Source of the DNA: an uncultured Pseudacidovorax sp.
Lineage (GTDB): Bacteria; Pseudomonadota; Gammaproteobacteria; Burkholderiales; Burkholderiaceae_C
DNA length: 64,000 bases
Assembly (NCBI RefSeq): GCF_913773995.1
Contig: NZ_CAJYES010000226.1
Coordinates: 1 to 64,000, forward strand
Direction of reading: 5' to 3'
This document shows, piece by piece, positions 26,369-35,446 of the stretch (positions are counted from its first letter, which is position 1; every line of letters begins with the position of its first letter). The position numbers and the translations under genes were made by a program. The notes beneath the pieces are model-generated. The model worked only from the letters and a program-made list of their open reading frames with translations, was not told the origin of the DNA and ran no database searches.

Positions 26369-26405
26369 TTGTACGTGTGTGCAAGACTGTTGTACGGTCG
26401 TTCAA
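26369..26405 (+). promoter_or_regulatory. Tandem TetR operator candidates
   Basis: TTGTACGTGTGTGCAA (26369-26384) and TTGTACGGTCGTTCAA (26390-26405) are imperfect palindromes starting 21 bp apart, or two helical turns. The second matches its own complement at 12 of 16 positions. They lie just before the tetR ATG (26413) and 120 bp from the synthetase start, so they could control both directions. Confidence 0.5.
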
Positions 26406-26412
26406 TACGCCC

Positions 26413-27153
26413 ATGAGTGCACGGCCGAACTCCGCCCTCTCCCCGCGCAGAGCGTCGCGTGCGATAGCCGCCGAGCCGCGGCCCGACCGCCGCCAAGCCA
26501 TCCTGCTGGCGGCGGAGAAGCTCTTCGCCCGTTACGGCTATCACGCCGTGAGCATCCGCCAGATCGCCGACGAGGCCGGCGTGCCGCTGGCGCTGGTGGG
26601 CTACTACTTCGGCCCCAAGAACGCACTGTTCGAGGCCATCTTCGAGCACTGGAACCAGACCATCGAGCGCCGTCTGGCCGCGCTGGCCGCGGTGCCCATC
26701 GACCCGGCCAACGCAAAGACGCTGCCGCGCATCATCGACGCCTTCACCGCGCCGGTGCTGGCCCTGCGCGCCAGCAGCGAAGGCGAGTACTACGCCCTGC
26801 TGGTGGCCCGCGAGCTGTCGCATGCCACCGAAGAGGCCGACCGCGTGCTGCGCCATTACTTCGACCCGCTGGCCAACGCCTTCATCGACGCCCTGCAGCG
26901 CGCTCTGCCCCATGCCACGCGGGCGCAGGTGGCCTGGGGCTACCAGTTCGCGCTGGGCGCGCTGCTGCACCACCTGACCGACACGCGGGTGGAGCGCCTG
27001 TCCGGCGGCAAGGCCCATGCCAACGACGCGGCCGGCAGCGCACTGCTGGTGGCCTTCATCGCCGGTGGGCTGCGCGCCGCCATGCCCCGTCCCCGCGCCG
27101 TCCGCACGACCGCGGCGCCTGCCAAGAAGACCAACCCACGGAGACAAGCCTGA
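26413..27153 (+). CDS. TetR-family regulator with C-terminal CerR-like domain
   Basis: This 246-residue protein has a TetR N-terminal helix-turn-helix at about residues 26-75 (ILLAAEKLFARYGYHAVSIR followed by IADEAGVPLALVGYYFGPKN). The C-terminal domain, with its ELSHATEEADRVLRHYFDPL segment, resembles the TetR C-terminal type that has an aromatic-rich ligand pocket. It probably represses its own promoter, the acetoacetyl-CoA synthetase and the operon downstream. Its stop overlaps the start of the next gene by one base (TGATG), so it is translationally coupled to the ABC transporter. The signal molecule is unknown. Confidence 0.87.
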   Translation: MSARPNSALSPRRASRAIAAEPRPDRRQAILLAAEKLFARYGYHAVSIRQIADEAGVPLALVGYYFGPKNALFEAIFEHWNQTIERRLAALAAVPIDPANAKTLPRIIDAFTAPVLALRASSEGEYYALLVARELSHATEEADRVLRHYFDPLANAFIDALQRALPHATRAQVAWGYQFALGALLHHLTDTRVERLSGGKAHANDAAGSALLVAFIAGGLRAAMPRPRAVRTTAAPAKKTNPRRQA

Positions 27154-28097
27154 TGAAAAGACGCACCGCACTCTCGGCGCTCGGCGCCGCCACACTGACC
27201 GCCGCGGCGCTGCCCGCCCGCGCGCAGGGCATGACGAAGATCGTGTTCGGCTTCACGGCGGTGACCGACTTCGCCTCGGTCTTCGTGGCCAAGGAACAAG
27301 GCTACTTCACCAAGCGCGGCCTGGACGTCGAGCCCAAGTTCATCCCGCTCAACTCGACCATCCCGGCCGCTCTGCAGTCCGACTCGCTCACCATCGGCGG
27401 ACCCACGCCCTCGGTCTTCCTGCAGGCGGTGGATGGCGGCCTGGATCTGGTGCTGGTGGCCGGCGGCGGCCTCACCGCCAAGAGCATCACCGGCTTCGGC
27501 CTGGTGGCGCGCGCCGGCTCGGGCATCAAGAGCGCGCAGGACTGCGTGGGCAAGAAGATCGGCGTGCCGGGCCTGGGCGCCTTCCTGCATGTCACCTTCC
27601 GCGCCTGGCTCAAGGACCAGGGCGTGGACTACCGCAAGGTCAACTTCGTCGAAGCCGCCTTTCCGCAGCATGCGGACCTGCTGCGCGGCGGCTCGGTGGA
27701 CGCGGTGGTGTCGGCCGATCCCTTCATGAGCCGCATCACCGAATCCGGCGCGGGCTACGTGGCGAGCTACTACTCCACCTTCCTGCCCGAGGGCAACCAG
27801 ACCATCGTGCATGCGGCCCGTCGCGACTGGGCCGAGAAGAACCCGCAGGCGGTGCGCGCCTTCCGCGAGTCGCTGGTGGAGGCGGCGGCCTTCATGGGCC
27901 AGGCGAAGAACGACGCCCGCGTGCGCGCGGCCATCGGCAAGTACATCAAGCTGCCGCCCGAGGTGCTGGCCAAGGTGCAGATTTCGCCGCCCGGCCCGGT
28001 CGTCACCGACAAGCAGCTGGCCTACTGGGTGGGGCTGATGAAGGACCAGGACATGCTCAAGGGCACGCCCGACGTGGCGCGGCTGATCGCGCGCTGA
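27153..28097 (+). CDS. NMT1/SsuA-type ABC transporter substrate-binding protein
   Basis: This 314-residue periplasmic protein has a signal peptide with a twin Arg start (KRRTALSALGAATLTAAALP) cut after ARA. The mature part is of the SsuA/THI5/NMT1 fold: GFTAVTDFASVFVAKEQGYF, SLTIGGPTPSVFLQAVDGGLD, KKIGVPGLGAFLH and VDAVVSADPFM. These proteins bind small anions such as sulfonates, taurine, pyrimidine precursors or aromatic acids. The operon with an ATPase and two permeases, regulated with a cyclase hydrolase and a fumarylacetoacetase, suggests an aromatic or organic acid substrate, but this is inference. Confidence 0.88.
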   Translation: MKRRTALSALGAATLTAAALPARAQGMTKIVFGFTAVTDFASVFVAKEQGYFTKRGLDVEPKFIPLNSTIPAALQSDSLTIGGPTPSVFLQAVDGGLDLVLVAGGGLTAKSITGFGLVARAGSGIKSAQDCVGKKIGVPGLGAFLHVTFRAWLKDQGVDYRKVNFVEAAFPQHADLLRGGSVDAVVSADPFMSRITESGAGYVASYYSTFLPEGNQTIVHAARRDWAEKNPQAVRAFRESLVEAAAFMGQAKNDARVRAAIGKYIKLPPEVLAKVQISPPGPVVTDKQLAYWVGLMKDQDMLKGTPDVARLIAR

Positions 28098-28112
28098 GGC
28101 CAGGCGCACGAC

Positions 28113-28974
<862 letters not shown>

Positions 28975-28982
<8 letters not shown>

Positions 28983-29856
28983 GCGGGCTGCGGACCCCAC
29001 GGCCCTCGGCGCTGCGACCGTTCGCGCCGAGCCTGTCCAGGCGCCACGCAAAACCCAGTCCGTTCGCGCTGAGCCTGTCGAAGCGCCGACCGCCAGGCCA
29101 CACCCCCTCACCCGCCTGCGCCCCTGGGTCATCCCCGCCTTGCTGCTGCTCGCATTCGAGCTCTACGCCCGACGCGCCTCGGCCCTGGGCAGCGATTCAC
29201 TCGCGCCCGTGAGCGCGGCGGTCCAAGCGTGGTGGGGCGCAGCCCTGGACGGCTCACTCTGGCAGGCCACCGCCTTCACCCTCGGCACCGCGGCGCTCGG
29301 CCTGGGCGTCGGCAGCCTGCTCGCGCTGACCGGCGGCATCGCATTGGGCCTGTCGGCGCGTGCCGCACGTATGGGCTTCATGACCACCGAACTGCTGCGC
29401 ACCGTGCCCTCGGTGGCACTGATCCCGCTGGCCATGCTGATGTTCGGCTTCGGCGTGCGCATGGAGATGGCGGTGGTCGCCTTCGCCACGTTCTGGCCGC
29501 TGATGCTGCTGGTGCAGGCGGCCGTGCGGCAGGTGGAGCCGCGGCTGCTGGAGGTGAGCCGCGTGCTGGGCCTTTCGGCGCGCGAGCGCGCCTTCAAGAT
29601 CGTGCTGCCGGCCATCGCGCCGCGGCTCTTCGTCGCGCTGCGCCTGGGCGTGGCCGTGGCGCTGGTGGTGGCGGTGACGGTGGAGATCGCTGCCAATCCC
29701 AACGGCATGGGCTACGCCATGATGATCGCGCAGCAGAGCTTCGACCCCGCGCTGATGCTGGCCTGGCTGGGCTGGATCGGCGTGGTGGGCTATGCGGTCA
29801 ATGCTGCCATGCTGCGGCTGCAGCAGTGCGTCGCCCGCCGGATGGGGGCCGCATGA
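28975..29856 (+). CDS. ABC transporter permease with repeat-derived N-terminus
   Basis: This 293-residue permease has about six transmembrane helices and the inner-membrane binding loop [20 protein letters not shown] that contacts the ATPase. Its first 45 residues are unusual: VRAEPVQAP and VRAEPVEAP are encoded by two copies of the dispersed GTTCGCGCTGAGCCTGTCGAA element at 29018-29045 and 29060-29087. These residues come before the first helix (about 45), so the insertion should lie in the cytoplasm and may be harmless. The start overlaps the ATPase stop by 8 bp, as in coupled operons. The last four bases overlap the next permease (ATGA). Confidence 0.87.
29018..29087 (+). repeat. Two dispersed-repeat copies inside a coding region
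   Basis: CCGTTCGCGCCGAGCCTGTC at 29018 and CCGTTCGCGCTGAGCCTGTC at 29060 begin two 28-bp copies of a repeat that is otherwise intergenic in this window (35349-35408 and 46806-46900). The copies are 42 bp apart, so the reading frame of the permease gene is kept. Confidence 0.8.
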
Positions 29857-30629
29857 ACGAGCGCCTGAAGACGAGCAGCTGGCTGGGCTCGGCCCTGGTG
29901 CTCGCAGCGCTGATCGCGCTGTGGTGGGCGGCCAGCAACCTGGGCTGGGTCAGTCGCGTCTTCCTGCCCACGCCGCAGGCCACCTGGGACGCGCTGGCCG
30001 AGGGCTTCAACCTGCGCGGCAACGGCCGCGGCGAGCTGGCGTCATGGACCTTCGACACCGTCGGCCGGATGCTGCAGGGCTGGCTGCTGGCCTCGCTGGC
30101 GGGTGTGGCGCTGGGCGTGTTCATCGGCGCCTCGGCCGCGGCCCGTGCCTGGCTGCAGCCGATGCTGGAGTTCATCCGACCGCTGCCGGCCTCGGCGGTG
30201 CTGCCGGTGGCCATCGCCATCTTCGGGCTGAGCCCGCGCATGGTGCTGGTGGTGGTGGCCTTCGGCGCCATGTGGCCGGTGCTGCTGGCCACGGTGCATG
30301 GGCTGGCCACCGTCGATGCGCGGCTGGCCGAGGTGACGCGCTGCCTGCAGCTGTCCCGCCCCGCCTTCATCCTCAAGATCGGCCTGCCGCATGCCATGCC
30401 CGACATCCTGGCTGGCATGCGCCTGGCCCTCACCGTTGCGCTGATCGTGGCCGTGGTGGGCGAGATGATCGCCTCGCAGGGCGGCCTGGGCCAGGCCATC
30501 CTGCTGGCGGCACGCGCCTTCCGGGCCAGCGAGCTGTTCGCCGGCATCGTGCTGCTGGGGCTGATCGGCTTCGTCAGCAATGGCTTGCTGGCCTTCGCAG
30601 AACACAAATTGCTGCGCTGGCAAAGATGA
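29853..30629 (+). CDS. Second ABC transporter permease (SsuC/TauC-type)
   Basis: This 258-residue permease has six hydrophobic helices and the ATPase-contact loop EVTRCLQLSRPAFILKIGLP. It pairs with the preceding permease, with which it shares a 4-base ATGA overlap. Together with the binding protein and ATPase they form one importer with two unlike membrane subunits. A hairpin repeat begins right after its stop codon. Confidence 0.88.
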   Translation: MNERLKTSSWLGSALVLAALIALWWAASNLGWVSRVFLPTPQATWDALAEGFNLRGNGRGELASWTFDTVGRMLQGWLLASLAGVALGVFIGASAAARAWLQPMLEFIRPLPASAVLPVAIAIFGLSPRMVLVVVAFGAMWPVLLATVHGLATVDARLAEVTRCLQLSRPAFILKIGLPHAMPDILAGMRLALTVALIVAVVGEMIASQGGLGQAILLAARAFRASELFAGIVLLGLIGFVSNGLLAFAEHKLLRWQR

Positions 30630-30690
30630 CCACCCCCAGGCTCCGCGCACTTCGTTGCGCTCCGCCACCCCCTTCCAGGGGGCGCCGCCC
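30627..30690 (+). repeat. 3'-end repeat CCCCCAGGCTCCGCG, copy 1
   Basis: This element starts at the stop codon of the permease gene (TGACCACCCCCAGGCTCCGC) and holds two small hairpins, GCGCACTTCGTTGCGC and CCCCCTTCCAGGGGG. A second copy follows the boxC stop codon (36982-37041 on the minus strand) in the same orientation to its gene. It may act as terminator or mRNA-end stabiliser. Confidence 0.7.
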
Positions 30691-30779
30691 ACGGCCTGGC
30701 CAAGCCAGTTCCGTGGAGGCCGCAGGCATGGCCTGCTCCGCGGCCGCTTGAATCACTTGTTCCTCAAAGGAGACCCCCG

Positions 30780-31586
30780 ATGCCCCGCAAATTCGTCGAC
30801 CTGTCCATCTACCTCGAGAACGACGTGGTGAGCGACCCGCCGCCCTTCGCGCCCAAGATCCAGTACTTCACGCACGAGAACACGGTCGAGCAGATCGTGC
30901 CCTTCTTCCCCGGCCTGCAGAAGGCCGACCTGCCCGACGGCGAGGGCTGGGCGGTGGAGCAGGTGCAGCTGTCCACCCACAACGGCACGCACCTGGATGC
31001 GCCCTACCACTTCCACTCCACCATGGACAAGGCGCTGGGCGAGAAGAAGCCCGCCATCACCATCGATGCCGTGCCGCTCGAGTGGTGCTTCCAGCCCGGG
31101 GTGAAGCTGGACTTCCGCCACTTCGCGGACGGCTATGTGGTGACGGCCGCCGACGTGGAGGCCGAACTGGCCCGCATCGGCCATGTGCTCAAGCCGCTGG
31201 AGATCGTGGTGGTCAACACGCGCGCGGGCGAGCGCTACGGTCAGAACGACTATGTCTCCAGCGGCTGCGGCATGGGCTACGAGGCCACCATGTACCTGCT
31301 GGAGCGCGGCGTGCGCCTGACGGGCACCGACGGCTGGAGCTGGGACGCGCCCTTCGTCCACACCGCTCAGAAGTACGGCGAGACCCAGGACGCCGGCCTG
31401 ATCTGGGAAGGCCACAAGGCCGGCCGCGACATCGGCTACTGCCACATCGAGAAGCTGCACAACCTGGAGGCGCTGCCGCCCGATGGCTTCTTCATCAGCT
31501 GCTTCCCGCACAAGATCCGCGGCGCGTCCGCGGGTTGGACGCGCGCCGTCGCCATCTTCGACGACGCCCTGATGGCCTCGGCCTGA
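30780..31586 (+). CDS. Cyclase-family (kynurenine formamidase-like) hydrolase
   Basis: This 268-residue protein is of the metal-dependent cyclase/KynB family (PF04199). The metal motif HNGTHLDAPYHFHS (HxGTHxDxPxHF) is intact, as is the FISCFPHKIRGASAGWTRAV end. Members hydrolyse N-formylkynurenine or related amides and cyclic esters. Here it is between a TetR-controlled importer and fumarylacetoacetase, with 12 bp to the next gene, so it may open a ring or ester in an aromatic pathway. It could also act on a compound brought in by the transporter. AAAGGAGACC lies just before the ATG. Confidence 0.85.
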   Translation: MPRKFVDLSIYLENDVVSDPPPFAPKIQYFTHENTVEQIVPFFPGLQKADLPDGEGWAVEQVQLSTHNGTHLDAPYHFHSTMDKALGEKKPAITIDAVPLEWCFQPGVKLDFRHFADGYVVTAADVEAELARIGHVLKPLEIVVVNTRAGERYGQNDYVSSGCGMGYEATMYLLERGVRLTGTDGWSWDAPFVHTAQKYGETQDAGLIWEGHKAGRDIGYCHIEKLHNLEALPPDGFFISCFPHKIRGASAGWTRAVAIFDDALMASA

Positions 31587-31598
31587 GGAGCAGCATCG

Positions 31599-32921
31599 AT
31601 GACGCTCGACCGCACCCATGACGCCGATGCGCGCAGCTGGCTGGCCAGCGCCAACGCATCGGGCGGTGACTTCCCGATCCAGAACCTGCCCTTCGGCGTG
31701 TTCCGCCGTGCCGGCACCAACGAGGCCTTCCGCGGTGGCGTGGCCATTGGTGACCAGGTGATCGACCTGCAGGCGATGGCGGCCCGCGGCGCCTTCACCG
31801 GGCTGGCCGCGCAGGCCTTGCAGGCCGCGTCACAGCCCACGCTGAATGCGCTGATGGCCATGGGGCCCGAGGCCTGGCATGCGCTGCGTCTTGCGCTCTT
31901 CGATGCATTGATCGACGGTGCCACGGGCTCGGCCGCCGAGGCCCTGCGCGCCGCGCTCGTGCCGCAGGCCCAGGCCGAGATGGGCCTGCCCAGCCGCATT
32001 GGCGACTACACCGACTTCTACACCTCGGTGCATCACGCGCTGAACGTGGGCCGGGTGCTCAAGCCCGACGATCCGCTCACGCCCAACTTCCGCTGGCTGC
32101 CCATCGCCTACCACGGCCGCGCCTCCAGCGTGGTGCCCAGCGGCACGGCCTTCCACCGCCCCATGGGCCAGGCCATGGCACCCGGTGCCGCCGCACCGCA
32201 GTACGGCCCCTGCCGCCGGCTGGACTATGAGCTGGAGATGGGCTTCTACGTCGGCCCGGGCAATGCCCAGGGCCGGCCCATCGGCATCGGCCAGGCCGAA
32301 TCGCACATCTTCGGCATGTGCCTGCTCAACGACTGGTCGGCGCGCGACCACCAGTTCTGGGAGATGGCGCCGCTGGGCCCCTTCCTGGGCAAGAACTTCT
32401 GCACCAGCGTGTCGCCCTGGATCGTGACGATGGAGGCGCTCGCGCCCTACCGCGTGGCCTTCGAACGTGCGGACGACGAACCGCAGCCGCTGGCCTATCT
32501 GGACAGCGCCGCCAATCGCGCGCACGGCGGCGTCGACGTGCAACTGGAGGTGCGCCTGCAGAGCCCGCGGCACCGTGAGGCGGGGCATGCCGGCGACCGC
32601 CTGTCGGCCACCAGCTTCCGCCACCAGTACTGGACGCTCGCGCAGATGGTGGCGCAGCACACGGTGGGCGGCTGCAACCTGCAGCCGGGCGACTTGCTGG
32701 GCACCGGCACCATCTCCGGGCCCACGCCGGGCGAGGCAGGCGCCATCGTCGAGTTGTCGCGCGGCGGCACGCAGGCCATCGACCTGCCGGCCACCGGCGA
32801 GACGCGCACCTTCCTGGAGGACGGCGACACGGTGATCCTGCGCGGCTGGTGCGAACGCGATGGCCATGCCCGCATCGGCTTCGGCGAATGCCGGGGCGAG
32901 GTGCTGCCGGCGGTGGGCTAA
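31599..32921 (+). CDS. fahA: Fumarylacetoacetase
   Basis: This 440-residue enzyme is a full-length fumarylacetoacetase, with the N-terminal SH3-like domain missing from short FAH-family hydrolases. It splits fumarylacetoacetate into fumarate and acetoacetate at the end of tyrosine and homogentisate breakdown. Active-site residues are visible in SRIGDYTDFYTSVHHALNVG (Asp and catalytic His), YELEMGFYVG (Glu-Glu) and LLNDWSARDHQFWEM (Asp). Homogentisate dioxygenase is not in the window. The product acetoacetate would be activated by the synthetase encoded at 24198-26249. It is 12 bp downstream of the cyclase gene. Confidence 0.92.
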   Translation: MTLDRTHDADARSWLASANASGGDFPIQNLPFGVFRRAGTNEAFRGGVAIGDQVIDLQAMAARGAFTGLAAQALQAASQPTLNALMAMGPEAWHALRLALFDALIDGATGSAAEALRAALVPQAQAEMGLPSRIGDYTDFYTSVHHALNVGRVLKPDDPLTPNFRWLPIAYHGRASSVVPSGTAFHRPMGQAMAPGAAAPQYGPCRRLDYELEMGFYVGPGNAQGRPIGIGQAESHIFGMCLLNDWSARDHQFWEMAPLGPFLGKNFCTSVSPWIVTMEALAPYRVAFERADDEPQPLAYLDSAANRAHGGVDVQLEVRLQSPRHREAGHAGDRLSATSFRHQYWTLAQMVAQHTVGGCNLQPGDLLGTGTISGPTPGEAGAIVELSRGGTQAIDLPATGETRTFLEDGDTVILRGWCERDGHARIGFGECRGEVLPAVG

Positions 32922-32994
32922 GGCGGGCGGCGCATCGAAGTCAGCGGCGCCGGCCATCCACGGCGCCGACGATGGCCAGCGGGGCCGCTCGCGT

Positions 32995-33429
32995 TCAGGG
33001 CAGCCGGAACAGGCTGGTGACCATGGCGTCCAGCACCTGCACATCGTGCTGGTTGAACAGCTGCCAGCGCCAGCGCAGGATGCCCAGGTGCGCCTTGGTG
33101 TCCGAGCGGCGCGCCTCGATCACCTCGGCCCGCAGGCGCAGCCGGTCGCCGGGACGCACGGGCCGGGACCAGCGGATGTGGTCGATGCCCGGCGAGGCGA
33201 AGGATTCGGAGTCGTGCAGTGCCGCTTGCACCACCAGCCGCATGGCGATGGCGCAGGTGTGCCAGCCGCTGGCGATGAGTCCCCCGAACACGCCCTCGGC
33301 CGCCGCCTCGGGATCGGTGTGAAACCACTGCGGGTCCCACTGGCGGGCAAAGCCGAGCACCTCTTCCTCGGTGACGGCATGCGGACCGGCCTCGATGACC
33401 TGACCGGGGCGGAATTCGGCAAACTTCAT
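32995..33429 (-). CDS. MaoC-like hotdog dehydratase
   Basis: This 144-residue single-hotdog protein has the MaoC signature: FGGLIASGWHTCAIAMRLVV (hydratase site with Asp/His, from WDPQWFHTDPEAA) and GIDHIRWSRPVRPGDRL. Members hydrate enoyl-CoA thioesters or similar compounds. The gene lies 16 bp downstream of a cupin gene, and both follow boxA on the same strand with a 123-bp gap, so they may belong to the same catabolic unit. The function in benzoyl-CoA breakdown is inferred. Confidence 0.82.
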   Translation of the reverse strand: MKFAEFRPGQVIEAGPHAVTEEEVLGFARQWDPQWFHTDPEAAAEGVFGGLIASGWHTCAIAMRLVVQAALHDSESFASPGIDHIRWSRPVRPGDRLRLRAEVIEARRSDTKAHLGILRWRWQLFNQHDVQVLDAMVTSLFRLP

Positions 33430-33445
33430 CCGGTGCGAAACCGCC

Positions 33446-33805
33446 TCAGCGGGGCGCTTCCTCCAGCGGCGGCATGGCCTGCGCATGCAGCCGGGCCACC
33501 CAGTAGGTCGCACCGTCGGGACCGTAGCGCTCCTCGTGCGGCTGATCGGGGGCCAGCACGAAGCGGTCGCCGCGGTGCAGCACCCGGGTCTCGTCACCGA
33601 CGGTGAGGGTCAGCTCGCCCTGCACCATCAAGGCTTCCACGGCGAAGGGATGGCCGTGGCTGGCGACCTGCGTGTCCGGCTCCCACATGCGCTCGGTCAC
33701 TTCGTCGAAGCCGCGCTTGCGCGCCTGCGCCTCGTAGGCGGAAAAGCTGGGCAGCGCATCGGGGGCGATGGGGGCGGGGAAGGTGACGCTGGCGGGACGG
33801 TTCAT
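33446..33805 (-). CDS. Cupin-domain protein
   Basis: This 119-residue protein is a single cupin barrel. Motif 1 is SHGHPFAVEALMVQGELTL (metal His and Glu positions), followed by LHRGDRFVLAPDQPHEERYG, motif 2 with its His. Such small cupins can be isomerases, binding proteins or oxygenase-like. It lies downstream of boxA and upstream of the MaoC gene. No specific role can be given. Confidence 0.8.
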   Translation of the reverse strand: MNRPASVTFPAPIAPDALPSFSAYEAQARKRGFDEVTERMWEPDTQVASHGHPFAVEALMVQGELTLTVGDETRVLHRGDRFVLAPDQPHEERYGPDGATYWVARLHAQAMPPLEEAPR

Positions 33806-33928
33806 CAAAGGCTCCGTGGCGAGGTGGGCCGGAAACGGCGAGCCGCAAGTGTCTCGCGTCGGGGGCACTCTGGCGAGCCGACGCTCTTTATGGACCTGGT
33901 GGTGTACCTGCCCCCGGTCGTTTGTCCG

Positions 33929-35209
33929 TCAGTACGTCTCCAGGTGCAGCCGCCCTTCCTGCTTGAGCCGCGCCGCGATCTGCTCCCAGTCCAGGCCGGC
34001 CTCGTGGGCCACGTCGCGCAGGGCCAGCACCACGCCTTCTTCCATGCTCTTGAGGCCGCACACGTAGAAGTGTGCAGCCTCGTCGCGCAGCAGCAGCGCC
34101 AAGTCGGCGGCGCGCTCACGCATCAGGTCCTGCACATATTTCTTCGGCTCCCCGGGTGTGCGGGAGAAGGCCAGGTTGATGTCGATGAAGTCCTTGGGCA
34201 GGCTGGTCAGCGGGCCGAAGTAGGGCAGTTCCTGCTGGGTGCGGGCGCCGAAGAAGAGCATCAGCTTGCCGCCTTCGAACTTGCCGCTCTTCCTCAGGCG
34301 CCGCCGCCATTCGGTCATGGCCCGCATGGGCGCGCTGCCGGTGCCGGTGCAGATCATGACGATGTGCGACCTGGGATGGTTGGGCATCAGGAAGCTGCTG
34401 CCGAAGGGACCGACCACCTGCACGGTGTCGCCCACCTGGAGGTCGCACAGGTAGTTGGAGCAGATGCCGCGCACGGCCTGGCCCTGGTGGTCCTGCGTGA
34501 CGCGCTTCACCGTGAGCGACAGGTTGTTGTAGCCCGGCCGCTCGCCGTTGCGCGCGCTGGCCACCGAGTACTGCCGCGGCTGGTGCGCGCGGCCCAGCGC
34601 ATCGGTGCCCGGCGGCACGATGCCGATGGACTGGCCTTCCAGCACCGGGAAGGGCATGACGCCGAAGTCCAGCACGATGTGGTGCGTCTCGCTGTCGAAG
34701 CCGGCTTCGGTGCAGTTGAAGTTGCCCGTCACCGTGGCGGTGATGGGGCTCTTGGGCGCATGCAGGTTGGTGTACGGATGCGCGGCCGACCAGGGCGGGC
34801 GGGTGGCGCCGTAGCTGGCCGAGTGGAAAGGCGCGGTGCCGGGCTCGGCCACGGCGTCCGCGTTTGCCGGTGCAGCGGCGGGCGCGGCCTCGGCGGCATC
34901 GGCAGGCACGCCTTCGGCCGCCAGCTGTTCGGGCGTCAGCTCCGCGGGCAGCTCGTCCCACAGAAGCTGCTCCTCGATCGGATAGGCCTTGGCCGCTGGC
35001 ACGGTGCGCCAGTTGTCGATGGAGCCCGTCGGGCAGGGCGAGATGCAGGCCATGCAGCCGTTGCACACGTCGGCCTTGACCACGTAATTGCGGTCGTCGT
35101 GCGTGATCGCCCCGATGGGGCAGGTGGCCTCGCAGGTGTTGCAGCGGATGCAGATCTCGGGATCGATCAGGTGCTGCCTGATGACCGCCACAGCTTCAGC
35201 CGTTTCCAT
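33929..35209 (-). CDS. boxA: Benzoyl-CoA 2,3-epoxidase reductase component BoxA
   Basis: This 426-residue protein is the NADPH-dependent reductase of benzoyl-CoA epoxidase. Two ferredoxin-type 4Fe-4S motifs occur near the N-terminus (Cys20/23/26/30 in [12 protein letters not shown] and Cys49/52/55/59 in [12 protein letters not shown]). After an Ala-rich linker (about 85-125), a ferredoxin-NADP reductase domain has FAD motif [23 protein letters not shown] and the C-terminal [13 protein letters not shown]. It passes electrons to BoxB, which uses oxygen to make 2,3-epoxybenzoyl-CoA. boxA follows boxB by 237 bp, a gap with dispersed repeats. Confidence 0.96.
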   Translation of the reverse strand: METAEAVAVIRQHLIDPEICIRCNTCEATCPIGAITHDDRNYVVKADVCNGCMACISPCPTGSIDNWRTVPAAKAYPIEEQLLWDELPAELTPEQLAAEGVPADAAEAAPAAAPANADAVAEPGTAPFHSASYGATRPPWSAAHPYTNLHAPKSPITATVTGNFNCTEAGFDSETHHIVLDFGVMPFPVLEGQSIGIVPPGTDALGRAHQPRQYSVASARNGERPGYNNLSLTVKRVTQDHQGQAVRGICSNYLCDLQVGDTVQVVGPFGSSFLMPNHPRSHIVMICTGTGSAPMRAMTEWRRRLRKSGKFEGGKLMLFFGARTQQELPYFGPLTSLPKDFIDINLAFSRTPGEPKKYVQDLMRERAADLALLLRDEAAHFYVCGLKSMEEGVVLALRDVAHEAGLDWEQIAARLKQEGRLHLETY

Positions 35210-35348
35210 CGTTTCTCTCTTTCTCGGTCCGCCTGCGTCGCCACGACCTCAGGGCCTCTCGCGCAGGAAGGACGGGCGTCACCGCCCGCTTTGACTGACT
35301 ATGCGTGCCTCCAGCCCACTGCCCCGATCGCCGGTCGGTATTCCCAGA

Positions 35349-35408
35349 CCGTTCGGGCTGAGCTTGTCGAAGCCTTGCGCGGCGTTTCGACAGGCTCAAC
35401 GCGAACGG
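35349..35408. repeat. Inverted pair of the GGCTGAGCCTGTCGAAG repeat
   Basis: The arm at 35349-35371 (CCGTTCGGGCTGAGCTTGTC...) pairs with the arm at 35386-35408 (TTCGACAGGCTCAACGCGAA...). It lies between boxB and boxA and could form a strong hairpin in the transcript. It may lower the amount of boxA message relative to boxB. Confidence 0.75.
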
Positions 35409-35446
35409 GTCGTAGGGTGTCCGAGGCAGAGAGGGCGCCAGACGCC

